DNA from: Anaerococcus nagyae
GTDB taxonomy: Bacteria; Bacillota; Clostridia; Tissierellales; Peptoniphilaceae
Assembly (NCBI RefSeq): GCF_017874535.1
Contig: NZ_JAGGLS010000008.1
Span: 1-64,000, forward strand
Length of the DNA stretch: 64,000 bases
Reading direction: 5' to 3'
A program made the translations under genes and the position numbers. The notes beneath the pieces are model-generated. The model was not told the origin of the DNA. It saw only the letters and a list, made by a program, of their open reading frames with translations, and searched no databases. How positions within the stretch are numbered: the stretch's first letter is position 1; each line of letters begins with the position of its first letter. Below are positions 53,220-61,417 of this stretch, one piece after another.

Positions 53220-53234
53220 TGATAATCGTTATCA
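53220..53234. promoter_or_regulatory. Fur-box-like palindrome upstream of ferredoxin
   Basis: TGATAATCGTTATCA matches the 7-1-7 Fur consensus with one mismatch. It lies 55 bp upstream of the ferredoxin -35 and 4 bp past the ricT stop. The distance is large for simple repression, so its target is uncertain. Confidence 0.55.
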
Positions 53235-53238
53235 TCTT

Positions 53239-54051
53239 TTAATTATCTATATTTATATCTTTTAGTTTATAAATTTTATCCTCATTTTGTTCGTCTTCCG
53301 CTATATATACTCTTACCTTACATTCCTCTTTAACATAGTCACTACTTATGACCACACCATCACCATCACACGTTTTAACTCTCTGACCATATTTTGGCAT
53401 AACTTTTTTCATTTTTGTATAAGAATCTTCTTCGTAAGATAAGCAACACATTAGTCTACCACATAACCCTGAAATTTTATTAGGATCTAAACTTATATTT
53501 TGATCTTTAGCATATTTTATTGATAGAGGAGCAAAATCATTTAGATATCTTGAACAACAACATTCTTGTCCACAGGAACCATGAGATTTAATAAGTTTAG
53601 CATGATCTCTAACTCCTATCTGTCTAAGTTCAATTCGAGATTTAAAAGTAGTAGCTAAATCCTTTACTAAATCTCTAAAATCAACCCTCTTATTTGCAGT
53701 AAAATAAAAAGTTATTTTACTTCTATCAAAATTATATGCACTATCAACAACTTTCATATTAAGTTCATAAGAATCTGCTGCTTTTTGACATATTTCAATC
53801 GCATCTTTGGCATCAATTTCATTTGAACAATGTTTATCTAAATCAGCATCATCAGCCACTCTTATAACTTCATTAAGCTTTTTATCAAATTTTTTCTCAT
53901 CAATCTCAAAATTAGTTAAAATAACTTCCCCAATATCTAAGCCATTATCCGTTTCTACTACAACTTTTTGTTTATATAAAAATTTTTTATTGTTCGAAGA
54001 AAAATAGTATATTTTACCAATTTCTTTAAATCTGACTCCAACTACATCCAC
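53239..54051 (-). CDS. ricT: RicT (YaaT/PSP1 domain) protein
   Basis: A 270-residue PSP1-family protein. The conserved cysteines are in SCGQECCCSRYL and GLCGRLMCCLSYE (residues ~175-215), which in B. subtilis hold iron-sulfur clusters of the RicAFT complex that affects RNase Y and mRNA maturation. The GTG start at 54051 shares a base with the holB stop and has GGGAGG 9 nt upstream. It follows holB as in B. subtilis. Confidence 0.93.
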   Translation of the reverse strand: MDVVGVRFKEIGKIYYFSSNNKKFLYKQKVVVETDNGLDIGEVILTNFEIDEKKFDKKLNEVIRVADDADLDKHCSNEIDAKDAIEICQKAADSYELNMKVVDSAYNFDRSKITFYFTANKRVDFRDLVKDLATTFKSRIELRQIGVRDHAKLIKSHGSCGQECCCSRYLNDFAPLSIKYAKDQNISLDPNKISGLCGRLMCCLSYEEDSYTKMKKVMPKYGQRVKTCDGDGVVISSDYVKEECKVRVYIAEDEQNEDKIYKLKDINIDN

Positions 54052-54842
54052 TATATTTGACCTCCCTTGTATATACTATATATGAGCTCTTCTAAGGCTA
54101 ATTCATAATTAATATTATTCTTAAAACCAGTTTTTATAGTATATAGCAAGTTAATTATCTCTTCTAGATTATCTAATGATATGCTCTCTAATTTTCTTAT
54201 ATTAAAATTAACATCTTCAATAATTAAATTTTTATTATATTTATAATTAACAATCTCTTGAAATATATCTATACATGCATCTACAATTGTAAATCTGTCA
54301 TTTTTATAATTTTCAAAGAAACTTTTATTTTGATAGTAGTATCCAATATTCCCTCTATAAACTTCTGCTATAATTTTGCTAAGTTTGTCATAATCTACAT
54401 CTCTTTTAATTTTTTTAGCGTTAAGATTTATGATTTGACTTCTTGATCTAATAGTGGGTAAAAGCAAGTTTCTGTTGGTAGTAGTAAATATAACAATATT
54501 ATATTCCTTAAGCTCTTCCACAGTTTTTAGTATAGCATTAGACCCTTCAGTTCTCATATTATGAGCATTATGAACTATATAAATTTTTATAAGTTTATTT
54601 TCTGGTTTATGGGCTATATCTTTAATCATAGCTCTAATTGATTCAATATCTATTATATCATTTTCTTTATTAATTATATATAAATCAGGATTAAGATTAT
54701 TTTCTATGTAAATACCTTTATCTTCAAATATCTTACTAGCAAATTCTTTCGAATACTCAAGGTTGTATTTGTCATTTGGAGATTCAAAGATATAGGCATG
54801 AGATAATAAATTATGTTCGATTTGATAATCTAATCCACTCAT
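54051..54842 (-). CDS. holB: DNA polymerase III subunit delta' (divergent HolB)
   Basis: A 263-residue clamp-loader subunit. HAYIFESPNDKYNLEYSKEFA occupies the P-loop position but lacks a Walker A, as expected for the non-ATPase delta'. IVHNAHNMRTEGSNAILKTVEEL and IFTTTNRNLLLPTIRSRSQII (arginine-finger region, SRS) are diagnostic. The zinc cysteines of E. coli delta' are absent. It overlaps darA by 4 bp and ricT by 1 bp. Confidence 0.88.
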   Translation of the reverse strand: MSGLDYQIEHNLLSHAYIFESPNDKYNLEYSKEFASKIFEDKGIYIENNLNPDLYIINKENDIIDIESIRAMIKDIAHKPENKLIKIYIVHNAHNMRTEGSNAILKTVEELKEYNIVIFTTTNRNLLLPTIRSRSQIINLNAKKIKRDVDYDKLSKIIAEVYRGNIGYYYQNKSFFENYKNDRFTIVDACIDIFQEIVNYKYNKNLIIEDVNFNIRKLESISLDNLEEIINLLYTIKTGFKNNINYELALEELIYSIYKGGQI

Positions 54843-55168
54843 AATCTAATATATTGATCAACATCTAATATAAATATAGTAGCCCCTCCAACAGATATAT
54901 CTACCGGAACAGTATTAGTTAGTAGCGAAGATTCAGCTGATGGATTAATAATAGTTGTAGTGGTATTTCTTTTCTTACAATTTGCTTCTATTATTGATAA
55001 AACTTCGTCAAGCTTTTCTTCTTCTACACCTATTAAAAGAGTCGTATTCCCCTTTTTTAAAAATCCACCTGTTGTAGATAATTTTGTTACTCTATATCCA
55101 CTTTCTGTTAAAGCATCCATCAAAAAGTTGACATCTGCATCTTGAACAATTGATATTAATAGTTTCAT
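54839..55168 (-). CDS. darA: DarA/PstA-type PII-like cyclic-di-AMP receptor
   Basis: A 109-residue PII-fold protein (YaaQ family). It opens MKLLISIVQDADVNFLMDAL; GYRVTKLSTTGGFLKKGNTT contains the nucleotide-binding loop, and LLIGVEEEKLDEVL follows. Homologues bind c-di-AMP; the downstream partner is unknown. It lies between tmk (1 bp gap) and holB (4-bp overlap), matching the B. subtilis order. Confidence 0.94.
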   Translation of the reverse strand: MKLLISIVQDADVNFLMDALTESGYRVTKLSTTGGFLKKGNTTLLIGVEEEKLDEVLSIIEANCKKRNTTTTIINPSAESSLLTNTVPVDISVGGATIFILDVDQYIRL

Positions 55169-55169
55169 A

Positions 55170-55793
55170 TTATTCCTCCAATAAATCCTCTATCAGCTCT
55201 AATACATTTTCACTTACTTGATCAATAGATAGACTAGCATCCACTTGCTTTATATCTTCTTTATATTTTTCAGATAGATCTATATACGCATCAAAAATTT
55301 TTTTATGAAAATCAAAGTCTTCTCTCTCAAGTCTATCCGCTGTGAAATTGGCTCTTTTTCTAATTAAAGCTGTCTTGTAGTCTATATTAAAAAATATAGT
55401 TAAATCAGGCTTTATAAATCCAGTAGCAAAATCATTTATTTTTTTAACTTCATCTATTCCTAATCCTCTACCAACACCTTGATATAAGAGAGAGCTTAAT
55501 ACAAATCTATCACACAATATGATCTCACCTCTATTTAAGGCAGGTTTTATTTTCTCCTCCACTAATTGTGCACGACTTGCCGCAAACAAAAGACATTCTG
55601 TTTTAGAATTCATTTCAATATTTTTATTATCGATTATAATTTCTCTAATTTGCTCACTTATAGAAGTTCCACCAGGTTCTCTTACAAGCATAATTGGATA
55701 TCCTAAATCTATTAGTTTTTCATTAATATTTTTTAATATAGTTGTTTTTCCAGATCCATCAGGTCCTTCAAACACGATTAGTTTTCCATTCAT
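55170..55793 (-). CDS. tmk: thymidylate kinase
   Basis: A 207-residue dTMP kinase. The P-loop FEGPDGSGKTT is at residues 8-18, VREPGGTSISEQIR contains the DR(E)-type loop, and CDRFVLSSLLYQGVGRGLG binds substrate. It supplies dTDP downstream of ThyX, encoded 5.5 kb away. It is first of the tmk-darA-holB-ricT cluster. Confidence 0.96.
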   Translation of the reverse strand: MNGKLIVFEGPDGSGKTTILKNINEKLIDLGYPIMLVREPGGTSISEQIREIIIDNKNIEMNSKTECLLFAASRAQLVEEKIKPALNRGEIILCDRFVLSSLLYQGVGRGLGIDEVKKINDFATGFIKPDLTIFFNIDYKTALIRKRANFTADRLEREDFDFHKKIFDAYIDLSEKYKEDIKQVDASLSIDQVSENVLELIEDLLEE

Positions 55794-55832
55794 AAGTATA
55801 TTATAGCAAATGATAGTGATTTATTGCAATAA

Positions 55833-55855
55833 AAAAGACCCTAAGGCCTTTAATT
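55833..55855 (-). terminator. terminator of rplY
   Basis: On the minus strand AAAGGCC-TTAG-GGTCTTT, with one G-T pair, runs into TTTTATTG directly after the rplY stop. Confidence 0.7.
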
Positions 55856-55857
55856 TA

Positions 55858-56508
55858 TTATTCTTCAGATGATTCTTCACTAGATTCTTCTGTTTCATCT
55901 ACAGTTGGTACATCCGCTGCATCAGCTTCTTCATCTTCTGGAATAACCTCTTCAGTAACTTCTTGTAATGAGCAAACAACTTCATCCTCTTCTGCAAGAA
56001 CTATAATGTTTTCATTTTTAGAGATATCTAAGTCTGCTACAATTCTGTTATCGCCGATTTGGAAGTCAGTAATATCTACTTCAGCAGTTTGTGGAATGTA
56101 TTTTGGTAAACATTCTACATCAATGTTATCCATATTTTGTACAAGTACTGAATCAGAAATATCTAAATCATCACGACCAAGTAAAATAACTGGAACGTTA
56201 ACTCTGATTGTTTCATTTTGGTTAATTGCTTGGAAATCTACGTGTAAATATTGATTTTTGTATGGATGTGTTTGATAATCTTTTATAAGAACATCTTTTT
56301 TATCTCCATCTATATCTAAAGTTATGATAGTTGATGTTCCAGCTTGTCTTAGGATTTTATCAAACTCTCTTGCTGTAAACTGTACGTTTAGATTATCTTC
56401 TCCTTTGGCATAGATAACGCCTGGAATTAATTCTTCTTGTCTTATTTTATTTACTTTATTTTTTCCAGTAGCTTCACGCTTATTCGCATTTAAAACTAAG
56501 TCTGCCAT
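55858..56508 (-). CDS. rplY: 50S ribosomal protein L25/general stress protein Ctc
   Basis: A 216-residue long-form bL25 that binds 5S rRNA. The L25 domain (residues 1-92: VLNANKREATGKNKVNKIRQEELIPGVIYAKGE) is followed by the beta-type TL5 C-terminal domain (~95-185) and an acidic tail rich in Glu, Asp and Ser. GGGAGG precedes ATG 56508. It is transcribed alone, divergent from the thiol peroxidase gene. Confidence 0.95.
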   Translation of the reverse strand: MADLVLNANKREATGKNKVNKIRQEELIPGVIYAKGEDNLNVQFTAREFDKILRQAGTSTIITLDIDGDKKDVLIKDYQTHPYKNQYLHVDFQAINQNETIRVNVPVILLGRDDLDISDSVLVQNMDNIDVECLPKYIPQTAEVDITDFQIGDNRIVADLDISKNENIIVLAEEDEVVCSLQEVTEEVIPEDEEADAADVPTVDETEESSEESSEE

Positions 56509-56636
56509 ATTCCCTCCTTATATATTCATACTGACTAATTATACCCTAAAAATCTATCCTTTACAATGGATTGTTTTTATAATATGATATTAATTAGATT
56601 AATATTATTATTGCTCGTAAAAAAGGAGATATTATT

Positions 56637-57149
56637 ATGACCTCACGAGAAGTAAAATTAGGTAAGATGTTCTTATCCGTAGATGGAAAAAAATTAAACA
56701 TTGGTGATAAAGCGCCAAACTTTAAAGCTATAAATAATGACTTATCAGAATATAACTTTTATTTAGAAGGGGATGAAAAGGTAAAAATAATTTCTGCATT
56801 GCCTTCAGTAGATACATCTGTTTGTGAATTACAAACTTATTTATTAACTAAAGAAGAAAAAGACTTTTCAGACAATTTGTTAGTTTTGAGCATATCAAAT
56901 GATTTACCTTTTGCTCAAAATAGATTTATTAAAGATAAAAATATTCAGAAAATAAAATTTGTTTCAGATTACTTATATAATGAGTTTGCAAAATCTTATT
57001 CACTTTATATTAATGAGATAAAATTAATTAATAGAGCTATATTTGTTATTGATAAAAACAATATAATTAGATATATAGAATATCTTGACCAAAATACTGA
57101 TTTACCAAATATTGACAAAGCTTTGGAAGTAGCCAAATCATTAATTTAA
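56637..57149 (+). CDS. tpx: thiol peroxidase (Tpx-like), single-cysteine variant
   Basis: A 170-residue atypical peroxiredoxin reducing peroxides. The peroxidatic Cys63 sits in PSVDTSVCELQ, the standard Tpx motif with its Thr and Ser. The resolving cysteine position in DLPFAQNRF-x is Ile98, and no other cysteine exists in the protein. Reduction must therefore use an external thiol. AAGGAG lies 8 nt before ATG 56637. An IS element begins 27 bp past the stop. Confidence 0.88.
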   Translation: MTSREVKLGKMFLSVDGKKLNIGDKAPNFKAINNDLSEYNFYLEGDEKVKIISALPSVDTSVCELQTYLLTKEEKDFSDNLLVLSISNDLPFAQNRFIKDKNIQKIKFVSDYLYNEFAKSYSLYINEIKLINRAIFVIDKNNIIRYIEYLDQNTDLPNIDKALEVAKSLI

Positions 57150-57268
57150 AATAACCCCCTATAGTAAAAATAAGGTGACCCCAAAAAGTTGGACTTAACA
57201 TCAGACGTAGATTTATATCTGTGTCTGATGTTTTTGTTTGTACTTTCCCCTAGGGGAAAGTCGATTTT

Positions 57269-58222
57269 TTAAGCAGCATTCCTTCTTCTATACTCTACTG
57301 GTGATAAGTATCCTAATTTTTCTTTTATTCTTTCTTCATTGTAGTATTTGATATACATTTCTAAGGATTGTTTTAGTTGTTCATAGGATTTGTAAGTTTG
57401 ACCATAATACATTTCTTGTTTTAGTATTCCAAAGAAGTTTTCCATAGGAGCATTATCTAAGCAATTACCTTTTCTTGACATACTTTGACTTATTCCATAT
57501 TGTTTTAGTCTTTGTGTGTATTGATTTATTTGATATCCCCATCCTTGATCTGAATGAAATATTCTTCTTTCTTTGCAGTCGCTTGTTATATTGATGGCTT
57601 CTTCTAGTGGGGTTAAGATTGCTTGCATTGTTGGTCTTTTACTTATGGAATATGATATTGTCTCACTATTATACATATCTAGAAATGCATTTAGGTACAG
57701 TTTATCTACTCTCATATTACCTTTATCATCAGTGGTGTAATATTTAAATTCTGATGTATCTGTTGTTATCTTTTGATGCGGTAGTTCTGATTTAAAATTA
57801 CGATTTACTAGGTTGTCTGATAACTTTCCTATATTTCCTTTATATGATGAATACTTAGATTTTCTTCCAAAGCTTGTAACTTGTAGTTTGAGCTTTTGGA
57901 CTAATCTTTGTACCTTCTTTTTGTTTATTATTATTCCTTGGTTTCTTAAATGACCATATATTCTACGATAGCCATAATTTTTATGATTAGCTCTAATATC
58001 TATTATTTTTTCTTCTAAAACAGCATCTTTGTTAATTTTATCGAATCTTTTTTGCCAATACATATATGTTGATTTTGGGAAGTTGAATTTCTTTAGTAAA
58101 TCTTTCAATTTGTATGTTGATCTAAGTTCATGTATTATCCTGGATATTTCTTCTTTCTGAGTTTGTCCCTTTGTCTCAATTCTCTCTTTTTTTTTAAGAA
58201 ATCTACTTCCATTTGTAGCCAA
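57269..58222 (-). CDS. IS3-family transposase OrfB (DDE domain)
   Basis: A 317-residue integrase-like catalytic protein. An HTH_21 segment (DIRANHKNYGYRRIYGHLRNQG) precedes the DDE core: TTDTSEFKYY (first Asp), FHSDQGWGYQ (second Asp) and SMSRKGNCLDNAPMENFFGILKQE (Glu). It is presumably expressed as an OrfAB fusion by -1 frameshifting within the A9 run in the overlap, because its own start has no good site. Intact, so the element may be active. Confidence 0.9.
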   Translation of the reverse strand: MATNGSRFLKKKERIETKGQTQKEEISRIIHELRSTYKLKDLLKKFNFPKSTYMYWQKRFDKINKDAVLEEKIIDIRANHKNYGYRRIYGHLRNQGIIINKKKVQRLVQKLKLQVTSFGRKSKYSSYKGNIGKLSDNLVNRNFKSELPHQKITTDTSEFKYYTTDDKGNMRVDKLYLNAFLDMYNSETISYSISKRPTMQAILTPLEEAINITSDCKERRIFHSDQGWGYQINQYTQRLKQYGISQSMSRKGNCLDNAPMENFFGILKQEMYYGQTYKSYEQLKQSLEMYIKYYNEERIKEKLGYLSPVEYRRRNAA

Positions 58223-58680
58223 TATACTTGATCTTCAAGTTCTTTGATTCTATCTTTTTCTTCTTGGCTATATTGTTTATCTGTTAATTTAATAGCTTTT
58301 TTATCTTCTTTAGTCATACTTGAAGTCCTTCCTCGTTTTTTGGGTTCTAGTCCTTCAATACCATACTTTCTATATTTGCTAACCCAAGTACATATCATAG
58401 ATGGATTTGAAATGCCTAAATTATTGGCTAGTTCTTGATAGGACCGTTCCCCTGTTAAGTACAACTTTACTACATTTCTTTTAAATTCTGAAGAATATGA
58501 TTGTTTTTCTCTAGATCTTTTCAATCCTTCATAACCCAGTGTTTGATATGCATTAACCCACACTCTTATTAATTTTCTATCTGGGATATTAAATGATTTG
58601 GCTAAAGATCTATAGCTTTCTTTACCTTCTAAATATTTCTTAACTACTTCATATTTGAATTCTGTACTATATTTTGCCAT
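58135..58680 (-). CDS. IS3-family transposase OrfA (helix-turn-helix)
   Basis: A 181-residue DNA-binding protein with two helix-turn-helix units (VVKKYLEGKESYRSLAKSFN and VVKLYLTGERSYQELANNLG) and a leucine-zipper-like end (RIKELEDQVYWLQMEVDFLK). It binds the element ends. It overlaps orfB by 88 bp; the run of nine A residues (plus-strand T 58187-58195) reading TTA-AAA-AAA-AAG is a likely -1 slip site. AAGGAGG precedes ATG 58680. Confidence 0.9.
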   Translation of the reverse strand: MAKYSTEFKYEVVKKYLEGKESYRSLAKSFNIPDRKLIRVWVNAYQTLGYEGLKRSREKQSYSSEFKRNVVKLYLTGERSYQELANNLGISNPSMICTWVSKYRKYGIEGLEPKKRGRTSSMTKEDKKAIKLTDKQYSQEEKDRIKELEDQVYWLQMEVDFLKKKRELRQRDKLRKKKYPG

Positions 58681-58758
58681 GAAAAAGCTGACCTCCTTAA
58701 GTTGGTTGGTCCAACTTTAAGGGGTCAGTTCAAAATTTTCTTACTAAGGGGGCATTTT

Positions 58759-59745
58759 TTATTTTATAAACTCATTGTATTTTTCTCTATCATATACAAC
58801 ATCTAGTTCACCCACAAATGTAGTATATCTATCAGGATAGCAAAATCCTTCTTTGAATCTATATAATCCATCTTTTGAATCTAAGGAAAAAGTTCCACCA
58901 AAGTCAAAATATTCATATCCATTTTCTCTTGACCATTTAATTTCTTCCCATATCATATTGAAATTAGGCATTTTATTGCGCATCTGATTAGAGCTAGCTG
59001 CATATAAATAGTAAACCTTATTGTTATATGGAACTAATAACGAAGCAGATAAAGCTTTGTCTTCAAAATAGGAAGTGAATATCACTCCTCCCATATTATT
59101 GATTAATCTTTTAAAATACTCTTTAGGTCTATGGCCTATCCCTTGTCGATCTGCCATAATTTTAGTTAGTTCATAGAACATGTCAAGAGTTTTATCATTT
59201 GTTTCTTTTATGGTTTTGATCTCATTTCTATAAGACTTTCTTATATTTCTACGAGTAGATGATGAAAAGCTTTCAAATAGGTCATCTTCACTCATTCCAG
59301 ATATCGGCAATATCATATTATATCTTGGCTGAGTGAAAGAGTGAGGATTTTCACCAAAAGTTCTTACATCATATCCACGTTTTTTATACTCATAGATAGC
59401 TTTTTCATGAAACTTTAGCTCTGGATCAATTCTTAATAGAAATGCATCATATTTATCTTTTAATACTTCCGCTTCTTTTATAAGAGAATCAACTAAATCG
59501 TAATTAGTAAAATCACATACAGGCCCTCTTGGTGCATATAGAAAATATTTTCCATTTGGATTTTTAATTCCTATTACACTCATTGCCGCAATTATTTGTT
59601 TATTTTCTTCTATATATATATAATCACTAGTCCAATTTTCTTTAACCTTCGACCAGTTTGTATCCTGCATTGGTCTAGCATATTGATTATTTCTTACAAA
59701 TTCATTATATCTATCTAAATCTTCTTTACTGTTTACTATTGGCAT
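58759..59745 (-). CDS. FemX/FemAB-like peptidoglycan branch aminoacyltransferase
   Basis: A 328-residue protein of the FemAB fold (two GNAT-like domains) that adds an amino acid from aminoacyl-tRNA to lipid II. Visible are PMQDTNWSKVKENW, APRGPVCDF, FSSSTRRNIRKSYRNEI (tRNA/substrate region, ~163-179), LYAASSNQMRNKMPNFNMIWE and FDFGGTFSLDSKDGLYRFKEGF near the end. No coiled-coil arm insertion is obvious. It is 9 bp after the folD-like gene. The residue added is unknown. Confidence 0.85.
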   Translation of the reverse strand: MPIVNSKEDLDRYNEFVRNNQYARPMQDTNWSKVKENWTSDYIYIEENKQIIAAMSVIGIKNPNGKYFLYAPRGPVCDFTNYDLVDSLIKEAEVLKDKYDAFLLRIDPELKFHEKAIYEYKKRGYDVRTFGENPHSFTQPRYNMILPISGMSEDDLFESFSSSTRRNIRKSYRNEIKTIKETNDKTLDMFYELTKIMADRQGIGHRPKEYFKRLINNMGGVIFTSYFEDKALSASLLVPYNNKVYYLYAASSNQMRNKMPNFNMIWEEIKWSRENGYEYFDFGGTFSLDSKDGLYRFKEGFCYPDRYTTFVGELDVVYDREKYNEFIK

Positions 59746-59754
59746 TGCCTCTCC

Positions 59755-60540
59755 CTAATCTATCAATCCTTGAAGTAGGGTCAATGTAGTAATCGCCCCT
59801 ATCCCTTTCTTGCATGTTAGGACTTTTACATCTAAATCTTCTAAGTCCTCATAATTAACGTCACCTTTTATCTTACCATTTACTATAGAAGTTCCAACAT
59901 CTATTATAGTTTGACCATCTTTGAAATAACTTTTATCGTAATAGTCAGCTCTTCCTATAGCGCTTATAAATATATGTGAATTTTTTATATAATCTATAGG
60001 ATTTTTTGTTTCACTATTTATAACAGTTACCGTAGCGCCCTTATTCATTAGATAGGTAGATAATGGTAGACCTATAAGTTCAGTCCTATTGGCAATAACT
60101 ATATTTTTTGATTTTAGATCTTCATTTTTTTCTAAATACTTTACTACTGATTTTGGTGTTGCTGGTAGATAATTGCTGTTTCCTGCCATAGCATGCCCCA
60201 TGGATTTATATGTAAAAGCATCTACATCTTTTAATTTTATATTTTCTTTTAAATAAGAAATTCCATCAAACTTGTCAAATGGCAACAATATAATAAATCC
60301 ATCTTTATTATTACAGGAATTTGTGTATGCAATTATATCTTCTTTACTAGCATATAAATCAAATTCCTTATAAAAATATCCTATTTCAAATTCCCTACAG
60401 CGTTTTATAATATAATCTCTATAATATAATTCTTCTTCTGAAGGATTCATAGCTAATATATGAAGATTATTTTCTATAGTAGATGTACTTAGCTCAGTAA
60501 TTAATTCTTTTTTAATATCATTAGTATTTAAAATTTTCAT
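59755..60540 (-). CDS. folD: divergent FolD-like methylene-THF dehydrogenase/cyclohydrolase
   Basis: A 261-residue, short and drifted FolD (usual ~280). Recognisable are DVDAFTYKSMGHAMAGN, PATPKSVVKYLEK, NIVIANRTELIGLPLSTYLMNKGATVTVIN (NADP site; usual GRS replaced by NRT) and IFISAIGRADYY with IDVGTSIVNGKIKGDV. The usual QLPLP is ILLPFD, and TPVPGGVGPMT has become TCKKGIGAITTLT. Catalysis may be altered or lost. It lies 21 bp after thyX, so a folate role is still likely. Confidence 0.75.
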   Translation of the reverse strand: MKILNTNDIKKELITELSTSTIENNLHILAMNPSEEELYYRDYIIKRCREFEIGYFYKEFDLYASKEDIIAYTNSCNNKDGFIILLPFDKFDGISYLKENIKLKDVDAFTYKSMGHAMAGNSNYLPATPKSVVKYLEKNEDLKSKNIVIANRTELIGLPLSTYLMNKGATVTVINSETKNPIDYIKNSHIFISAIGRADYYDKSYFKDGQTIIDVGTSIVNGKIKGDVNYEDLEDLDVKVLTCKKGIGAITTLTLLQGLID

Positions 60541-60561
60541 TATTTACCTTTACCTATGTCC

Positions 60562-61320
60562 TTAAAATTTAGAATATAATTCTCTTACTTCTTCAAGTTT
60601 ACCACAGGACATTTTCCCTTCAGGACATGGTCCATTTATACAATTAGGTCCAGCGTTTTTAAAAAGCGTTGGATATACCTTCTTGCATATTTTTACCATT
60701 TCAAAAGCCATATTTCTTATTTCCCACTGAGCTCTATTACAACATCTTAATGAAAAAAAGTGCATTAGAGATCTTGTATTCATGGTAAATACTATTTTTG
60801 TCTCACAAGCATTGGGAAACACGTATCTAGCATCTTCTATAGCAAGCTTTTCAGCTTTTCTCCTAGCTTCTTTTTCTGCAATACCCTCTTTAATAAAAGA
60901 ATTATAATTTTTATTAAATAAAACATCAGTAATCTGGCTATAGTTTTTTTGATCCTCTTGCATTGCTTTAATAAAGACTTCTTTAGCTTCTTCATTTTCC
61001 TCTATAGAAGGTGGTATTATGTATTCAAAATTATTTATCTTAACATAACGTTGAGATTGTTGCGAATAAGATGCTAATCTATGCCTAACTAACTGATGAC
61101 TAAGTGACCTAGATATACCTTCGGCAGCAAAGGTAAAACTTGCATGCTCTATAGGTGATTCGTGCCCTAAATTATTTAACATATTTATGTATTTTTGAAT
61201 AGCCTCTTTACTTAAATTTTTGTCTATTTCATCAACACCAACAGACGAATAACACAATTTACCTGCACTCGCTATAGTTTCTTCTGCGTTTTGTGTATAG
61301 TTTATCAATTTGATTTTCAT
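60562..61320 (-). CDS. thyX: flavin-dependent thymidylate synthase
   Basis: A 252-residue FAD enzyme making dTMP from dUMP with methylene-THF. The ThyX motif [14 protein letters not shown] (residues ~79-92) fits RHRxxSxNxxSxR with Gln in place of Asn. [12 protein letters not shown] precedes it and [24 protein letters not shown] follows. The product is tetrahydrofolate, so no DHFR recycling is needed. It heads a thyX-folD-femX unit. Confidence 0.95.
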   Translation of the reverse strand: MKIKLINYTQNAEETIASAGKLCYSSVGVDEIDKNLSKEAIQKYINMLNNLGHESPIEHASFTFAAEGISRSLSHQLVRHRLASYSQQSQRYVKINNFEYIIPPSIEENEEAKEVFIKAMQEDQKNYSQITDVLFNKNYNSFIKEGIAEKEARRKAEKLAIEDARYVFPNACETKIVFTMNTRSLMHFFSLRCCNRAQWEIRNMAFEMVKICKKVYPTLFKNAGPNCINGPCPEGKMSCGKLEEVRELYSKF

Positions 61321-61383
61321 TATATAAATCCTTTATATTGTTTAGCTAACGACTTATCTTTCTTTTATTAATAAATAGATATT

Positions 61384-61403
61384 AAAAAAGGCCCCTAAGG
61401 GCC
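61384..61403 (-). terminator. terminator of the NlpC/P60 gene
   Basis: On the minus strand GGCCCTTAGGGGCC (61403-61390) is followed by TTTTTT, 15 bp past the stop. Confidence 0.85.
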
Positions 61404-61417
61404 TGAACTATCAAATA

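Larger units (their letters stand above)
57176..58727 (-). mobile_element. IS3-family (IS150-like) insertion sequence, complete
   Basis: About 1552 bp bounded by inverted repeats TGACCCCAAAAAGTTGGAC (57176-57194) and, on the other strand, TGACCCCTTAAAGTTGGAC (58727-58709). It carries orfA and orfB with a -1 slippage site. No clear target-site duplication is visible next to the repeats. A solo end of a related element lies at 22438-22487. Confidence 0.92.

Noticed and set aside
54051-54842. Loss of Walker A in HolB as a defect
   Set aside because: The delta' subunit does not need ATP binding, and many bacterial delta' proteins lack the motif.
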